Positions 39,575-48,833 of a stretch of DNA of 64,000 nt are shown here, one piece after another; positions within the stretch are counted from its first letter, which is position 1, and the number at the start of each line of letters is the position of its first letter. The notes beneath the pieces were generated by a model. The model made no database searches, was not told the origin of the DNA, and worked only from the letters and a program-made list of their open reading frames with translations. A program made the position numbers and the translations under genes. The stretch comes from Photobacterium obscurum (GTDB taxonomy: Bacteria; Pseudomonadota; Gammaproteobacteria; Enterobacterales; Vibrionaceae): assembly GCF_026191635.1 (NCBI RefSeq), contig NZ_JAKRRW010000001.1:372001-436000 (forward strand). The letters run 5' to 3'.

Positions 39575-39750
39575 AGTAGCGCTCCATAGTTAATGTAATT
39601 ATATACTATGGCAGTGTTGACCCTATTCGGTGACAACCCCAGCAAGAAGGAATGATAGGCCTTACTTACTTCGGCATTGGCTCCTTTCACAGACCATCAA
39701 AGGAATCACCCTCCAGTCGCTACTAATAGACAATGCGCCTCTACCCTTAG
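39575..39750 (-). promoter_or_regulatory. Lysine riboswitch (L box) aptamer
   Basis: The minus strand carries the conserved L-box blocks in order and spacing: GGTAGAGGCGC, then AGTA, then GAAAGGAGCCAATGCCGAAGT, then GCTGGGGTTGTCACCGA, then AGGGTCAACACTG, then GGAGCGCTACTG closing helix P1. Total length is about 175 nt, as for known lysine aptamers. High lysine should reduce expression of the downstream NhaC-family gene. No lysine biosynthetic gene is nearby, which supports a transport role. Confidence 0.9.
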
Positions 39751-40122
39751 TCAAGGAATGGCTAATTCTACGGGATAGGATTTCATTTGCAACAAGTTAC
39801 GATGAAATAATTAACAGAAATAGTGAATAATCTTGCTCAACTGTCGAAAAAGTAAACAAAATATTCGGTACATTATGCGTAGCCATATGAAATAGCAGGC
39901 ATTAATTTAATCCGTATAGTGATATTGTATCCTGATTAATTTTACGTAATGCAGGGATTACAATTTATTACAAACGAGAATTTTCGAACCTAATTAGAAA
40001 AAATTTAATTACAGCAGGGATATTTTATTTGGCATCAGGCTATTAAAAGTATTATTATTGCAATTATTGATTTTTGACTGCTATTATTATTTAAATAGTT
40101 TTAGGCCAACAGGAAATTAAAA
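39751..40122. other. AT-rich divergent region between lysine riboswitch and hns
   Basis: About 370 very AT-rich bases hold the promoters of the riboswitch transcript and of hns. Runs such as TATTATTATTTAAATAG close to hns suggest curved DNA. Such DNA is a preferred target of H-NS itself, which is known to autoregulate in enterics. A 66-codon plus-strand frame at 39630-39830 overlaps the riboswitch and is not credible. Confidence 0.5.
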
Positions 40123-40518
40123 ATGTCTGATGCAATGAAAGCGCTGTTAAACCTTCGTAGCCTTCGCGCTCTTTCTCGTGAATATACTCTTGAACAACTT
40201 CAGGAAGCTCTAGAAAAACTACAAACTGTTGTTACTGAGCGTGAAGAATCTGAAGCTGAAGAGCGTGCAAAAGAAACAGAGCGTAACGAAAAGCTGGCTC
40301 AATACCGTGAAATGCTACTAGCTGACGGCATCGACCCAGAAGAATTACTAGCAAGCCTGAACAAAGCGCCAAAAGCTAAGCGTGCAGCACGTCCAGCAAA
40401 ATATAAATTTATCGATGAAAACGGCGAAGAAAAAACATGGACTGGCCAAGGTCGTACTCCAAGCGCACTGAAAAAAGCGCTTGATGAAGGCAAGTCTCTT
40501 GACGATTTCGAGATTTAA
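40123..40518 (+). CDS. hns: H-NS family nucleoid-structuring protein
   Basis: A global silencer binding AT-rich, curved DNA and forming nucleoprotein filaments. The 131-residue protein has an N-terminal helical oligomerisation domain (about 1-65, Glu/Arg-rich coiled coil), a basic linker ([13 protein letters not shown], 81-93) and the C-terminal DNA-binding domain with the core loop TWTGQGRTP (105-113). The enteric form is 137 residues. Codon use is strongly optimal, indicating high expression. It is monocistronic with its own terminator. Confidence 0.96.
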   Translation: MSDAMKALLNLRSLRALSREYTLEQLQEALEKLQTVVTEREESEAEERAKETERNEKLAQYREMLLADGIDPEELLASLNKAPKAKRAARPAKYKFIDENGEEKTWTGQGRTPSALKKALDEGKSLDDFEI

Positions 40519-40543
40519 TTATTGCTGAATATAAGCTGAATAG

Positions 40544-40572
40544 AGCCTGGTTTAATTACCGGGCTTTTTTAT
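40544..40572 (+). terminator. Terminator after hns
   Basis: Stem AGCCTGG / CCGGGCT (one G-U pair) with an eight-base AT loop and six T residues. Confidence 0.8.
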
Positions 40573-40849
40573 ATCTGATATCCAATCATCATAAGCCTAG
40601 TCAAATCCCCCTCTAACCATTCATATACGAATAGGTAAAAACAAAGCTGGAAACCCACACTACCTATAAAGAGGTATAGCCATAACCTCTCAACTCACGC
40701 AGTTATTACAACTATCAATTTATTCCTCTAACGAATATAACCACAAAATAAAATAAATAATATCAATGACTTACAATTACCCGTATGTTATAGCTTATAG
40801 GAAAAATAAACCGATAGGTTTGTATTTATAATTTCAATGAAGTTCTCGA
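40573..40849. other. Convergent intergenic region hns/mltB-like
   Basis: AT-rich sequence of 277 bases (380 with the flanking terminators) between convergent genes. No open frame with a ribosome binding site and no known motif is visible. Confidence 0.4.
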
Positions 40850-40885
40850 CTGCAAAAAAAACCAGACAATAAAGTCTGGCTTTTT
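40850..40885 (-). terminator. Terminator after the MltB-like gene
   Basis: Stem CCAGAC / GTCTGG with a short AT loop. On the minus strand it is followed by eight T residues; the plus strand also has TTTTTATTTT, so it may work both ways. Confidence 0.82.
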
Positions 40886-40898
40886 ATTTTAAAAATCA

Positions 40899-41870
40899 TT
40901 ATCGAATTCTGTCTGCAAGATGGCTAACAGCAAGTGCAAAATAATGCGATCGATTCCACTTCAACAGGGCCTGATAATTCCCATATATCAAGTATGCTCG
41001 TCCATGATTATCATCTGGTTGTATAAGCCAGGCTTGTATGTCCACGTTAGGTAATGATTGCCCATTCAACTTTCTGACACCTAGCTTCTGCCATTCAGCC
41101 AAAGATCGGCCTTTTTCCTTTTCCACACCAAATAGACTGTCATTTACATTGGAGGGTAATTTTACTTGCCTGCCCCAAGTATATTCATCATCCCACCCCG
41201 ACTTGCTTAAGTAATTAGCCGCAGAGGCGAATACATCAGCCTCAGTTTTCCAGATATCTTTCCGGCCATCATTATTGCCATCAACAGCAAAAGTTAAAAA
41301 CGAAGTCGGCATAAATTGCGGCTGTCCCATTGCCCCGGCCCATGAACCTTTCATATCTTTGGGAGCAATGTGACCTTCATCCAAAATTTCCAAAGCTGCC
41401 ATTACCTGCTTACGGAAAAATGCCTCACGACGTCCTTCGTAAGCCAGTGTCGATAGCGCTTCAATGACATTGTAATTTCCCATCAGACGACCAAAATTAC
41501 TTTCAACGCCCCACAGTGCAACAATAAACCTTGGCTGAACACCAAACTGCTTTCCGATTTTATCCAGGGCAGTTTTATGCTCCCTATATAACTGGTTCGC
41601 TTGTTTTACTTTCCAATCCGGGACAGCTTTAGGTATATATTCATCCAGTGTCAGTTTTTTTTCTGGCTGATTTTTGTCAGCCTTAACTGCACGCTCTGTA
41701 AATTTAATACCTTCAAACGCAGAGTTGATGATCGACTCTGAAATTCCTTTTTCACGGGCTTCGACTTTTAGCCCGAGTACATACTCGTCAAAACCTTCAT
41801 CAGCAGCAAAAGCCGTTGACGAAATCCCTAAACCTAAGGCCACGAGGGCCGATATCAATCGCTTACGCAT
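40899..41870 (-). CDS. Lytic murein transglycosylase, MltB family
   Basis: A 323-residue exported enzyme cleaving the MurNAc-GlcNAc bond of peptidoglycan to give 1,6-anhydro products. It starts with a Sec signal peptide (about 1-22, ending STAFA) without a lipobox Cys, unlike the lipid-anchored enteric MltB (361 residues). The catalytic Glu is in WGVESNFGRLMG (Glu123). Further family blocks are SWAGAMGQPQFMPTSFLTFAVD and YGNYQALLKWNRSHYFAL at the C-terminus. It lies nine bases after ycgL on the same strand, so the two share a transcript. Confidence 0.93.
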   Translation of the reverse strand: MRKRLISALVALGLGISSTAFAADEGFDEYVLGLKVEAREKGISESIINSAFEGIKFTERAVKADKNQPEKKLTLDEYIPKAVPDWKVKQANQLYREHKTALDKIGKQFGVQPRFIVALWGVESNFGRLMGNYNVIEALSTLAYEGRREAFFRKQVMAALEILDEGHIAPKDMKGSWAGAMGQPQFMPTSFLTFAVDGNNDGRKDIWKTEADVFASAANYLSKSGWDDEYTWGRQVKLPSNVNDSLFGVEKEKGRSLAEWQKLGVRKLNGQSLPNVDIQAWLIQPDDNHGRAYLIYGNYQALLKWNRSHYFALAVSHLADRIR

Positions 41871-41879
41871 AGTTACCCT

Positions 41880-42161
41880 TTACGAATTCTTTTCGGCTTT
41901 GTCTGCCTTGTACTTTTCAAGCAAATTCGTCACTGGCGGTGGAACCTGTAAGTAGTAACCCGCAGTTCCTAATGCCTCTTTTACCTTCTCAACATCAGCC
42001 AGTGCCAATTTACGTCCGTTATCCAACCTCAACACCATTACAAACTGAGGAGTGCCAAATGTCGCCATTAAACTCTCAGGTACCTCTGAAAAGTCGTCTT
42101 TATTGTTGATATATAAATATGTATTTTCTTTTTTAGGGCTTTTGTAAATTGCACAAAACAT
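41880..42161 (-). CDS. ycgL: YcgL domain-containing protein
   Basis: A small cytoplasmic protein of the YcgL family (PF05166 type), 93 residues from ATG 42161, beginning [21 protein letters not shown] as in homologues and containing [15 protein letters not shown]. Function is unknown in the family. I prefer this start because homologues begin at the same Met; an upstream GTG at 42191 would add ten residues and has its AGG too close. It is divergent from minC, the conserved arrangement in gammaproteobacteria, and precedes the transglycosylase gene by nine bases. Confidence 0.9.
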   Translation of the reverse strand: MFCAIYKSPKKENTYLYINNKDDFSEVPESLMATFGTPQFVMVLRLDNGRKLALADVEKVKEALGTAGYYLQVPPPVTNLLEKYKADKAEKNS

Positions 42162-42203
42162 CAAAAATAGCCTGTAAGTTAAAGCTTTCACCTAATTCAG
42201 ACC

Positions 42204-42215
42204 GCAATATTGCGA
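42204..42215. promoter_or_regulatory. 12-bp perfect palindrome upstream of minC
   Basis: CGCAATATTGCG lies in the ycgL/minC divergent region. It may be an operator; no known consensus was matched. Confidence 0.25.
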
Positions 42216-42384
42216 AATCATTCCCTGCAACAACCACCATGAGGCTATGCAGATGAGACGGCTGTCTGAATTTCCAACGCTAAAGCAAGGATAGCTTGCT
42301 GTGATAGTGTTTGGAATATAACATGCAAGTACCTATGTGATAACGTACCCGAACGACTAATTAAACTACAGTCAGTCAATATAT

Positions 42385-43047
42385 ATGACAAAATCAGCAG
42401 AACTAAAAGGGAGCTCATTTACGCTCTCAGCCCTGCATCTCGTTGATGGGGACATTGAAAAGGCTACTGACTTCTTGAAAGAGAAAGTCAATCAGGCGCC
42501 TAACTTCTTCGCAGCTGCACCTGTGGTTATCGATATAAGCCAAGCCGGTGATAGCATCGACTTCAATACGCTGAAAGCAGGCGTCCAAAACGCTGGCATG
42601 ATCCCTGTAGGGATCAGCGGCTGCAAAGATACTCACCGTCAAACTCAGGCAAAACACGCCGGTTTTGCGATCATGAACGCGGCAAGGCAAGTCAAGGCGT
42701 CAGAGCCCGTCATGGAGCCGACCAAAATCATTCGTACCCCTGTCCGTTCTGGCCAGCAAATTTATGCCAAAAACTGTGATTTGGTCATCATGAACCATGT
42801 AAGTGCAGGGGCCGAAATTATTGCTGATGGCTGTATCCATATTTACGGTACGATGCGTGGCCGGGCAATCGCCGGTGCCAGTGGCCAGTCCCAAGCCAGA
42901 ATTTTTTGTCAAAATTTACAATCTGAACTAATTTCCATTGCAGGTAACTACTGGCTAAGTGATAAAATTCAGGATGAATTCTGGGGTAAAGGTGTCGTTA
43001 TCTCACTTGCTGAAAATAATTTAAACATAGAGCATCTGGCTTTATAA
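42385..43047 (+). CDS. minC: Septum site-determining protein MinC
   Basis: MinC inhibits FtsZ polymerisation away from mid-cell and is recruited to the membrane by MinD. The 220-residue protein has an N-terminal FtsZ-inhibiting domain (about 1-105; start TKSAELKGSSFTLSALHL) and a C-terminal beta-helix that dimerises and binds MinD (about 115-220; GQQIYAKNCDLVIMNHVSAGAEI and HIYGTMRGRAIAGASG). minD follows after 21 bases. The length fits the family (enteric 231). Confidence 0.97.
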   Translation: MTKSAELKGSSFTLSALHLVDGDIEKATDFLKEKVNQAPNFFAAAPVVIDISQAGDSIDFNTLKAGVQNAGMIPVGISGCKDTHRQTQAKHAGFAIMNAARQVKASEPVMEPTKIIRTPVRSGQQIYAKNCDLVIMNHVSAGAEIIADGCIHIYGTMRGRAIAGASGQSQARIFCQNLQSELISIAGNYWLSDKIQDEFWGKGVVISLAENNLNIEHLAL

Positions 43048-43068
43048 CGTTTGATAAGGAATTTATAG

Positions 43069-43881
43069 ATGGCACGTATTATCGTTGTTACCTCGGGGAA
43101 AGGTGGCGTTGGTAAAACAACATCCAGTGCAGCTATTGCATCTGGACTCGCCTTAAGCGGTAAAAAGACCGCTGTCATTGATTTTGATATTGGCCTGCGT
43201 AACCTTGACCTAATCATGGGTTGCGAGCGTCGTGTAGTATATGACTTTGTTAATGTTATCAATGGAGAAGCAAATCTTAATCAAGCCATGATTAAGGATA
43301 AGCGCGTTGATAACCTGTACGTCTTACCTGCATCACAGACGCGGGACAAAGATGCGCTAAGTCGTGAGGGAGTTGAGCGCGTACTAAATGACCTCGATGG
43401 TATGGGTTTCGAGTTCATCATTTGTGACTCGCCGGCAGGTATTGAAACAGGTGCCTTAATGGCACTGTATTTTGCCGATGAAGCAATTGTAACCACTAAC
43501 CCAGAAGTTTCGTCTGTACGAGACTCTGACCGCATTCTAGGTATTCTTGACTCTAAGTCCCGCCGTGCTGAAAATGCCGAGGAGCCAGTCAAGACACATC
43601 TTCTTCTTACTCGTTACAACCCGGCTCGCGTTACTCTAGGTGAGATGTTGAGCGTTGTTGATGTCGAAGAGATTCTGCATATTCCATTGTTGGGCGTTAT
43701 CCCAGAAAGCCAAGCGGTGCTTAACGCTTCAAATAAGGGCGAGCCAGTAATTTTCGATAAAGAATCTGATGCGGGTATTGCCTACGAAGATACGGTTGGC
43801 CGTTTATTAGGCGAGGAGCGCCCATTCCGTTTTCTAGAGGAAGAGAAAAAAGGCTTCCTAAAACGTCTATTTGGAGGCTAA
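43069..43881 (+). CDS. minD: Septum site-determining protein MinD
   Basis: MinD is a membrane-associated ATPase that oscillates pole to pole and recruits MinC. The 270-residue protein has the deviant Walker A motif KGGVGKT (11-17), switch I and II regions (IDFDIGLRN near 38-46; DSPAGIE near 120), and a C-terminal amphipathic membrane-targeting helix (KKGFLKRLFGG, 260-270). It is the middle gene of minCDE, six bases before minE. Length equals the enteric 270. Confidence 0.98.
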   Translation: MARIIVVTSGKGGVGKTTSSAAIASGLALSGKKTAVIDFDIGLRNLDLIMGCERRVVYDFVNVINGEANLNQAMIKDKRVDNLYVLPASQTRDKDALSREGVERVLNDLDGMGFEFIICDSPAGIETGALMALYFADEAIVTTNPEVSSVRDSDRILGILDSKSRRAENAEEPVKTHLLLTRYNPARVTLGEMLSVVDVEEILHIPLLGVIPESQAVLNASNKGEPVIFDKESDAGIAYEDTVGRLLGEERPFRFLEEEKKGFLKRLFGG

Positions 43882-43887
43882 TTCACT

Positions 43888-44151
43888 ATGGCATTGCTTG
43901 AGTTCTTCCGCCCCAAAAAACCGACGACAGCGAGTGTGGCGAAAGAAAGGCTGCAAATCATCGTTGCCGAGAGGCGTACTGCCAATCAAGGTACGCCAAG
44001 CTACCTGCCTCAACTTAAGCAGGATATTCTGGAAGTGATCCGCAAATATGTGGAAATAAGCCCAGAACAAGTGACCGTGAACCTCGACCAGAAAGAAGAA
44101 GATCTATCTGTTCTAGAGCTCAATGTCACTCTGCCAGACGAAGAAAAATAA
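43888..44151 (+). CDS. minE: Cell division topological specificity factor MinE
   Basis: MinE stimulates MinD ATPase and drives Min oscillation, keeping division at mid-cell. The 87-residue protein (enteric 88) begins [30 protein letters not shown], which holds the membrane-targeting and anti-MinCD helix. The C-terminal topological specificity domain follows (about 35-87). It ends the minCDE operon and is closed by a terminator. Confidence 0.97.
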   Translation: MALLEFFRPKKPTTASVAKERLQIIVAERRTANQGTPSYLPQLKQDILEVIRKYVEISPEQVTVNLDQKEEDLSVLELNVTLPDEEK

Positions 44152-44165
44152 TTTTTGGCCAGAAT

Positions 44166-44200
44166 AAAAAGGCCCCGGTTGAAAAACCGGGGCTTTTTCT
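44166..44200. terminator. Bidirectional terminator minE/rnd
   Basis: Strong stem GCCCCGGTT / AACCGGGGC with a four-base A loop, flanked by A5 and T5. It serves the convergent minCDE and rnd units. Confidence 0.9.
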
Positions 44201-44232
44201 TATTCAGATATAGCTAATTGGCAATAAAGCGA

Positions 44233-45354
44233 CTACCTATCGAGTAACGGCAACACGCGTTCTTCAAATAGCCCCTTTCGCCAGGTCTTTAGCATATCAG
44301 GAAGATCATCTGTTGGCCTTTGCTTCTTCCAAGCCCATGAGATCAGCTGGTTAACCTGCTTTTTAGAAGCCAGAAATTCCGGAGCAAGCCCTGTTTCGGC
44401 CTCAACTTTGCTGACTTCATCCTTTATGCGTTTCACCAGTTGCTTATAGCCAGCCAGATCAACAAGACGAACAATTTTTTCAGGATACTGCTGAGGCGGC
44501 ATATTTTCGACATCATAGACCAACTTCAGAAGACGGTTGCCGTGACGCTGAATTTCCATATTGTCGAAGCCTTCTTTGGCCATCACCGCCTTGGACTTGA
44601 TGTTATAGCGTGCGAGTTTCCACAAGTGCAGCTCTTTCACCACAAAATTCAAGGCCAAATCACGCTTGCGGGCTTCAAGTACCCGCCATTTGGCGACCTT
44701 CTGCAAGACGGCAAGCTGCTGAGGCTCTAGCTGCCAGGCATTCTTCATATCAAGGTATGCCTTATCAGGATCTGTCTGTTTGGTACGCTTAAGCATTAAT
44801 GCAGCACACTCCTGCTCCAATGCTTCCATCCAACCTTTATCTTCTACTTGCACCAGCAACTTCTGATACAAAGGAAGTAGATAGAAAACATCCGCGGCAG
44901 CGTAGTCCAGCTGTTTGGCCGTCAAAGGACGAGCCATCCAGTTGGTTCTTGCTTCACCTTTGTCCAACTCGATACCAAGGTAGTCATTAACCAATGTGCC
45001 AAAACCAGCCGAGACCCCGTAGCCAAGAAACGACGCCATAACCTGGGTGTCGATCATGGGAACAGGCAAGCATCCTGCGTAGTGCTGGAACACTTCAAGA
45101 TCCTCACCGCACGCATGCAATACTTTTGTCACGGACTGATCGCGTAGCAGCGCCCAGAGAGGCTCCAAGTCATCAATCTCAAGTGGATCAATAAGTGCCA
45201 GGCTGTCTCCATCAAACAACTGGATCAAGCCCAGCTTCGGATAAAGCGTCCGAGTGCGGACAAACTCCGTATCAAGCATAACTGCCGTTTTAGTACGGGC
45301 ATGCTCACATACGGCTTCTAGGCGATCCGTTGTTGTTACGATTTCAAAATTCAC
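44233..45354 (-). CDS. rnd: Ribonuclease D
   Basis: A 3'-5' exoribonuclease maturing tRNA and other small RNA 3' ends. The 373-residue protein (enteric 375) has the DEDDy exonuclease domain (about 1-170; Exo I VMLDTEFVR with Asp28 and Glu30; Exo II around DQSVTKVLHACGEDLEVF; Exo III with AAADVFYL) and an HRDC domain (about 210-290), followed by a second helical region. It is downstream of fadD, the conserved order in enterics. Confidence 0.96.
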   Translation of the reverse strand: MNFEIVTTTDRLEAVCEHARTKTAVMLDTEFVRTRTLYPKLGLIQLFDGDSLALIDPLEIDDLEPLWALLRDQSVTKVLHACGEDLEVFQHYAGCLPVPMIDTQVMASFLGYGVSAGFGTLVNDYLGIELDKGEARTNWMARPLTAKQLDYAAADVFYLLPLYQKLLVQVEDKGWMEALEQECAALMLKRTKQTDPDKAYLDMKNAWQLEPQQLAVLQKVAKWRVLEARKRDLALNFVVKELHLWKLARYNIKSKAVMAKEGFDNMEIQRHGNRLLKLVYDVENMPPQQYPEKIVRLVDLAGYKQLVKRIKDEVSKVEAETGLAPEFLASKKQVNQLISWAWKKQRPTDDLPDMLKTWRKGLFEERVLPLLDR

Positions 45355-45397
45355 AGCAAACCTTTAATTGTAATCAGTTACCTGATGATAGCTAACC

Positions 45398-45428
45398 GAA
45401 AGAAAGTGCCGGCATAATAGCCGGCACT
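45398..45428 (-). terminator. Probable terminator after fadD
   Basis: Perfect eight-base stem GTGCCGGC / GCCGGCAC with a six-base loop, followed on the minus strand by TTTCTTTC. It lies between fadD and rnd and may give partial readthrough into rnd. Confidence 0.65.
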
Positions 45429-45483
45429 CGAAATTAGTATATACCCAAGTTACTTGAGAATAATTATATCCTGAATTAACAAG

Positions 45484-47169
45484 TTATGCTTCTTGTGCCT
45501 GCTTGTCAGATTCTTCGCGTAACGCACGGCGCAAAATTTTTCCGACATTGGTCTTTGGCAACTCGTCGCGGAACTCAACCACCTTCGGTACTTTATAACC
45601 CGTTAGGTGCTCGCGGCAGTGCATTAACAACTCATCACGAGTCAGGCTTGGATCACGTTTCACTACGCAAATTTTAACGACTTCACCAGAAACTTCATGA
45701 GGCAAGCCAATCGCAGCAACTTCCATTACTTTGCTGTTCAACGCAACAACATCTTCAATTTCGTTCGGATAGACATTAAAACCCGAGACCAAAATCATAT
45801 CTTTTTTACGGTCAACAATATGCAGGAAGCCCTCGTCATCAAAGCGCACAATATCACCGGTAGACAACCAGCCATCTTCAGAAAGCACCTCTTTGGTTGC
45901 CTCCGAGCGCTGCCAGTAACCCTGCATAACCTGAGGGCCACGTACCTGTAGCTCACCAGCCTGATCATTACCGACAACATTACCTTCATCATCAACCATC
46001 CGTACTTCCGTTGACGGTACTGGCAGGCCAATTGAACCATTATAGTCAACAAGATCATACGGGTATGCTGCCACTAGCGGGGAGCATTCCGTCAAGCCAT
46101 ATCCTTCCAACAGGTAGTTGCTCGTTATCTGTTTCCACTTTTCAGCCACTGCACGCTGGACAGCCATACCACCACCAACAGACAGGCGAAGGTTGCTAAA
46201 GTCCAGTTCGTGGAAATCTTCGTTGTTCACAAGTGCATTGAACAAGGTATTTACCCCAGTGATCGCCGTGAACGGGTACCGCTGAAGCTCTTTAACAAAC
46301 GTCGGAATATCTCGCGGGTTGGTGATCAACAGGTTACGGCCGCCCATTTCGATAAACAGCAGGCAGTTCACAGTCAGTGCAAATACATGGTATAGCGGCA
46401 GCGCCGTTACAATAAGCTCACGGCCTTCAGTTAGTACTGGGCCGTATGCACCTTTGGCCTGCATCACGTTAGCCAGCATATTGCGGTGGCTCAGAATCGC
46501 GCCTTTCGCGACCCCGGTCGTTCCTCCGGTATACTGAAGGAATGCGGTATCGTCACCTGACATAAACGGCTTAACATACTGCATACGACGGCCCTTACGC
46601 AGTGCCGCCCGCATTGATGTTGCATGAGGAAGGTGGTACTTAGGCACCATTTTCTTGATGTATTTCACGACGAAGTTCACTACCGTTCCCTTCGGACGAG
46701 AAAGCTGATCACCAAGGCTTGTCAGAACAACATGCTGAACACCGGTGTTCTTGACCACGGTCTCAAGAGTATGTGCAAAGTTAGATACGATAACAATGGC
46801 TTTCGCACCAGAATCGTTTAGCTGATGTTCCAACTCGCGAGGGGTATAAAGCGGGTTAACGTTAACCACAATACAGCCTGCACGAAGAATACCGAACAAA
46901 GCAATCGGGTATTGCAGTAGGTTCGGCATCATAACGGCTACACGGTCGCCTTTTTTCAGCTTCAGTTCATTTTGCAGATAAGCGGCAAAAGCACGGCTGC
47001 GCTCTTCCAACTTACGGAAGGTCATTACCTGTCCCATATTGATAAATGCTGTCTGATCCGCGTATTTCTGTACAGATTGCTCAAACATTTCAACCAGCGA
47101 CGGATATTGATCCGGGTTGATTTCTGCCGGTACATCTTCCGGATAGCGGTTAAGCCAAACCTTACCCAC
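45484..47169 (-). CDS. fadD: Long-chain-fatty-acid--CoA ligase FadD
   Basis: FadD activates exogenous long-chain fatty acids to acyl-CoA with ATP at the inner membrane, coupling uptake to beta-oxidation. The 561-residue protein (enteric 561) has the AMP-binding P-loop [11 protein letters not shown] (213-223), the L motif and GYGLTECSP (about 359-367), and the fatty-acyl signature [20 protein letters not shown]. The C-terminal hinge [23 protein letters not shown] with the catalytic Lys follows. A FadR-like operator lies about 110 bases upstream. Confidence 0.97.
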   Translation of the reverse strand: MGKVWLNRYPEDVPAEINPDQYPSLVEMFEQSVQKYADQTAFINMGQVMTFRKLEERSRAFAAYLQNELKLKKGDRVAVMMPNLLQYPIALFGILRAGCIVVNVNPLYTPRELEHQLNDSGAKAIVIVSNFAHTLETVVKNTGVQHVVLTSLGDQLSRPKGTVVNFVVKYIKKMVPKYHLPHATSMRAALRKGRRMQYVKPFMSGDDTAFLQYTGGTTGVAKGAILSHRNMLANVMQAKGAYGPVLTEGRELIVTALPLYHVFALTVNCLLFIEMGGRNLLITNPRDIPTFVKELQRYPFTAITGVNTLFNALVNNEDFHELDFSNLRLSVGGGMAVQRAVAEKWKQITSNYLLEGYGLTECSPLVAAYPYDLVDYNGSIGLPVPSTEVRMVDDEGNVVGNDQAGELQVRGPQVMQGYWQRSEATKEVLSEDGWLSTGDIVRFDDEGFLHIVDRKKDMILVSGFNVYPNEIEDVVALNSKVMEVAAIGLPHEVSGEVVKICVVKRDPSLTRDELLMHCREHLTGYKVPKVVEFRDELPKTNVGKILRRALREESDKQAQEA

Positions 47170-47278
47170 TTTGCACTCTCCTTATTTTTTTAAGCGTAGA
47201 CGCCAAAACTTGCTGTAGGGGAATAATAAAAACAACTGTTTATAGCCGCCATTACAGCACAATTAACAAACAATTAAC

Positions 47279-47295
47279 AACTGATTAGACCAGTT
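47279..47295. promoter_or_regulatory. FadR-like operator upstream of fadD
   Basis: On the fadD strand AACTGGTCTAATCAGTT is a near-palindrome matching the FadR operator core AACTGGTCNGACCAGTT at 14 of the 16 specified positions. It lies 110 bases upstream of the fadD start and its edge overlaps the stop codon of the upstream hydrolase gene. Repression of fadD by FadR is well established in enterics and vibrios. Confidence 0.6.
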
Positions 47296-48211
47296 ATTTG
47301 AATTTTTCAATGAACATCCTAATGTGCTCACAGACAGCCTGCGGACTTTCAATGTGGCAATGGTGGCCACCCTCAATCTCGACCTGGGTACTATGCTGCA
47401 GCCAACCGCTCCCCGACTCTGGTTGCTTAAGGCTACGAAACCCAGTTCGACCAAGAATCGATAGTACTGGGCATTGGATCTGCGATGTCAACGCCTGCGC
47501 CTGCTCTCTTGCCATTCTATAGAGTGAATCACAACGCAGACGATTATCGTGCCGCCAGTACCAACAGCGGCCGTCATGGTATGTCGCTCGCTCTACCAGC
47601 GGCTGTAGTTGCTGAGCTGTCAACTGATTCACGCTACAACGTAAATCCAGCGCATCCTGAAAGGAGGCCATGCTTCGAGTCGCTCGTCGTACCGCCCGCT
47701 GACGATAGCGCTGCCGACTGTCAATACCGTCACGAAGCCGCTGCACAGCATTGCCGGTCGGCTCAGATAGCGGTGAACCTCCCTCTATCTGTACCAAGCC
47801 TGTCACTTTGTCTGGAAATGCTGCTGCATAACAACCAGCTACCAGCGCGCCCAATGAGTGACCGACCAAAATCACATCGCTCATGGGAATTAACGTCATT
47901 AGCTGGTTGAGATCATCGATATAATCCACAAAGTGGTAGTAATTGTCCTTGCTGCGCGGTTCAGAGTGGCCATGACCCGGCCAGTCAATCGCAATCAAGT
48001 CATATTGATCTGCCAACAGAGGAAACAGTGCGTCAAAGCTAGCGGCATTATCTTGCCAACCATGCAAAAAAACGACTACCGGCTTTTGACCATCCAAATA
48101 AGACAAAGGTGCCGATGCTTTTACCACCCCACCTTGATGCTGAAATGAGCACATCCCCGCCAGCTTTATCTCTGCTAGCTGAAAATACGTGCAGTACATT
48201 ACACTCGACAC
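47294..48211 (-). CDS. Alpha/beta hydrolase
   Basis: A 305-residue alpha/beta-hydrolase fold protein. The oxyanion segment is FLHGWQDNA (about 48-56). The nucleophile elbow is VGHSLGALV (Ser119), a candidate acid lies in the 230-265 region, and the catalytic His is in EGGHHCHIES (about 280-289). No signal peptide is obvious, and the first ~18 residues may be upstream of the true start (Met20 is an alternative). Substrate unknown. It lies between slp and fadD on the same strand, 12 bases after slp, so it belongs to the slp/hydrolase unit. Confidence 0.85.
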   Translation of the reverse strand: MSSVMYCTYFQLAEIKLAGMCSFQHQGGVVKASAPLSYLDGQKPVVVFLHGWQDNAASFDALFPLLADQYDLIAIDWPGHGHSEPRSKDNYYHFVDYIDDLNQLMTLIPMSDVILVGHSLGALVAGCYAAAFPDKVTGLVQIEGGSPLSEPTGNAVQRLRDGIDSRQRYRQRAVRRATRSMASFQDALDLRCSVNQLTAQQLQPLVERATYHDGRCWYWRHDNRLRCDSLYRMAREQAQALTSQIQCPVLSILGRTGFRSLKQPESGSGWLQHSTQVEIEGGHHCHIESPQAVCEHIRMFIEKFK

Positions 48212-48223
48212 AGAACTCTCAAT

Positions 48224-48778
48224 CTATTTGGTTACCCGTTGCGTAACCTCACCCCGAGTAAAACCGACACCATAGCTCATAAACGAACAGCGGGTACCAA
48301 TACAATCTTGATAACGGCTGAAATCATCAATTCTGATTTCCTGCTTAACTTGCCAAAGCTGGCTTCCCGAAACCTTTACAACAGGGAACAAATAATCGAA
48401 CTCTCCCACGGTACCTTGCTCGCTGCCGTCTATCCTTCCGACAACGGTAAGCAGACGACCAGGCCGATACTCTAAGGGTTCAATAAAACCTGGAACATAC
48501 CCAACAAAGCGCCCTTGTGGTTTCGCATCAAGCTTAGGCCTGCCATCACTAGTTAACGGCAGGCTGACAATCTCAATTCGGGTTCGTTGCTTTTCATTGT
48601 CAATCGCAGCAATGATGCCGCCAATCCGAACTTCCTGCCCCTGAACCTGCTCTGGATCATCGGCAATTAGCATATAGTCGGTGATTGGGGTCTCAGATTG
48701 GGTATATAAGCTTTCCGGCACGCTGGCGCAGCCTACCATAAAGACCATTATCAGCCCAAGAAATAGCTTCCTAACCAT
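48224..48778 (-). CDS. slp: Slp family outer-membrane lipoprotein
   Basis: A 184-residue lipoprotein with signal peptide and lipobox VGCA (Cys17), related to the starvation-induced Slp and YeaY lipoproteins of enterics. Features are the Slp domain stretches QGQEVRIGGIIAAI, KPQGRFVGYVPGFIEPLEYRPGRLLTVVG and LWQVKQEIRIDD. Role is envelope-associated and not well defined. It lies 12 bases upstream of the hydrolase gene. In enterics the homologue yeaY lies at the same place, between tsaB and fadD. Confidence 0.92.
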   Translation of the reverse strand: MVRKLFLGLIMVFMVGCASVPESLYTQSETPITDYMLIADDPEQVQGQEVRIGGIIAAIDNEKQRTRIEIVSLPLTSDGRPKLDAKPQGRFVGYVPGFIEPLEYRPGRLLTVVGRIDGSEQGTVGEFDYLFPVVKVSGSQLWQVKQEIRIDDFSRYQDCIGTRCSFMSYGVGFTRGEVTQRVTK

Positions 48779-48833
48779 CAGATACTCCTAGACAATTGCT
48801 CAATATCCGCCCAACTTTCCTGTTAGGGTATAT

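Noticed and set aside
39630..39830. 66-codon plus-strand frame
   Set aside because: It lies antisense to the conserved lysine riboswitch, which explains the sequence better.
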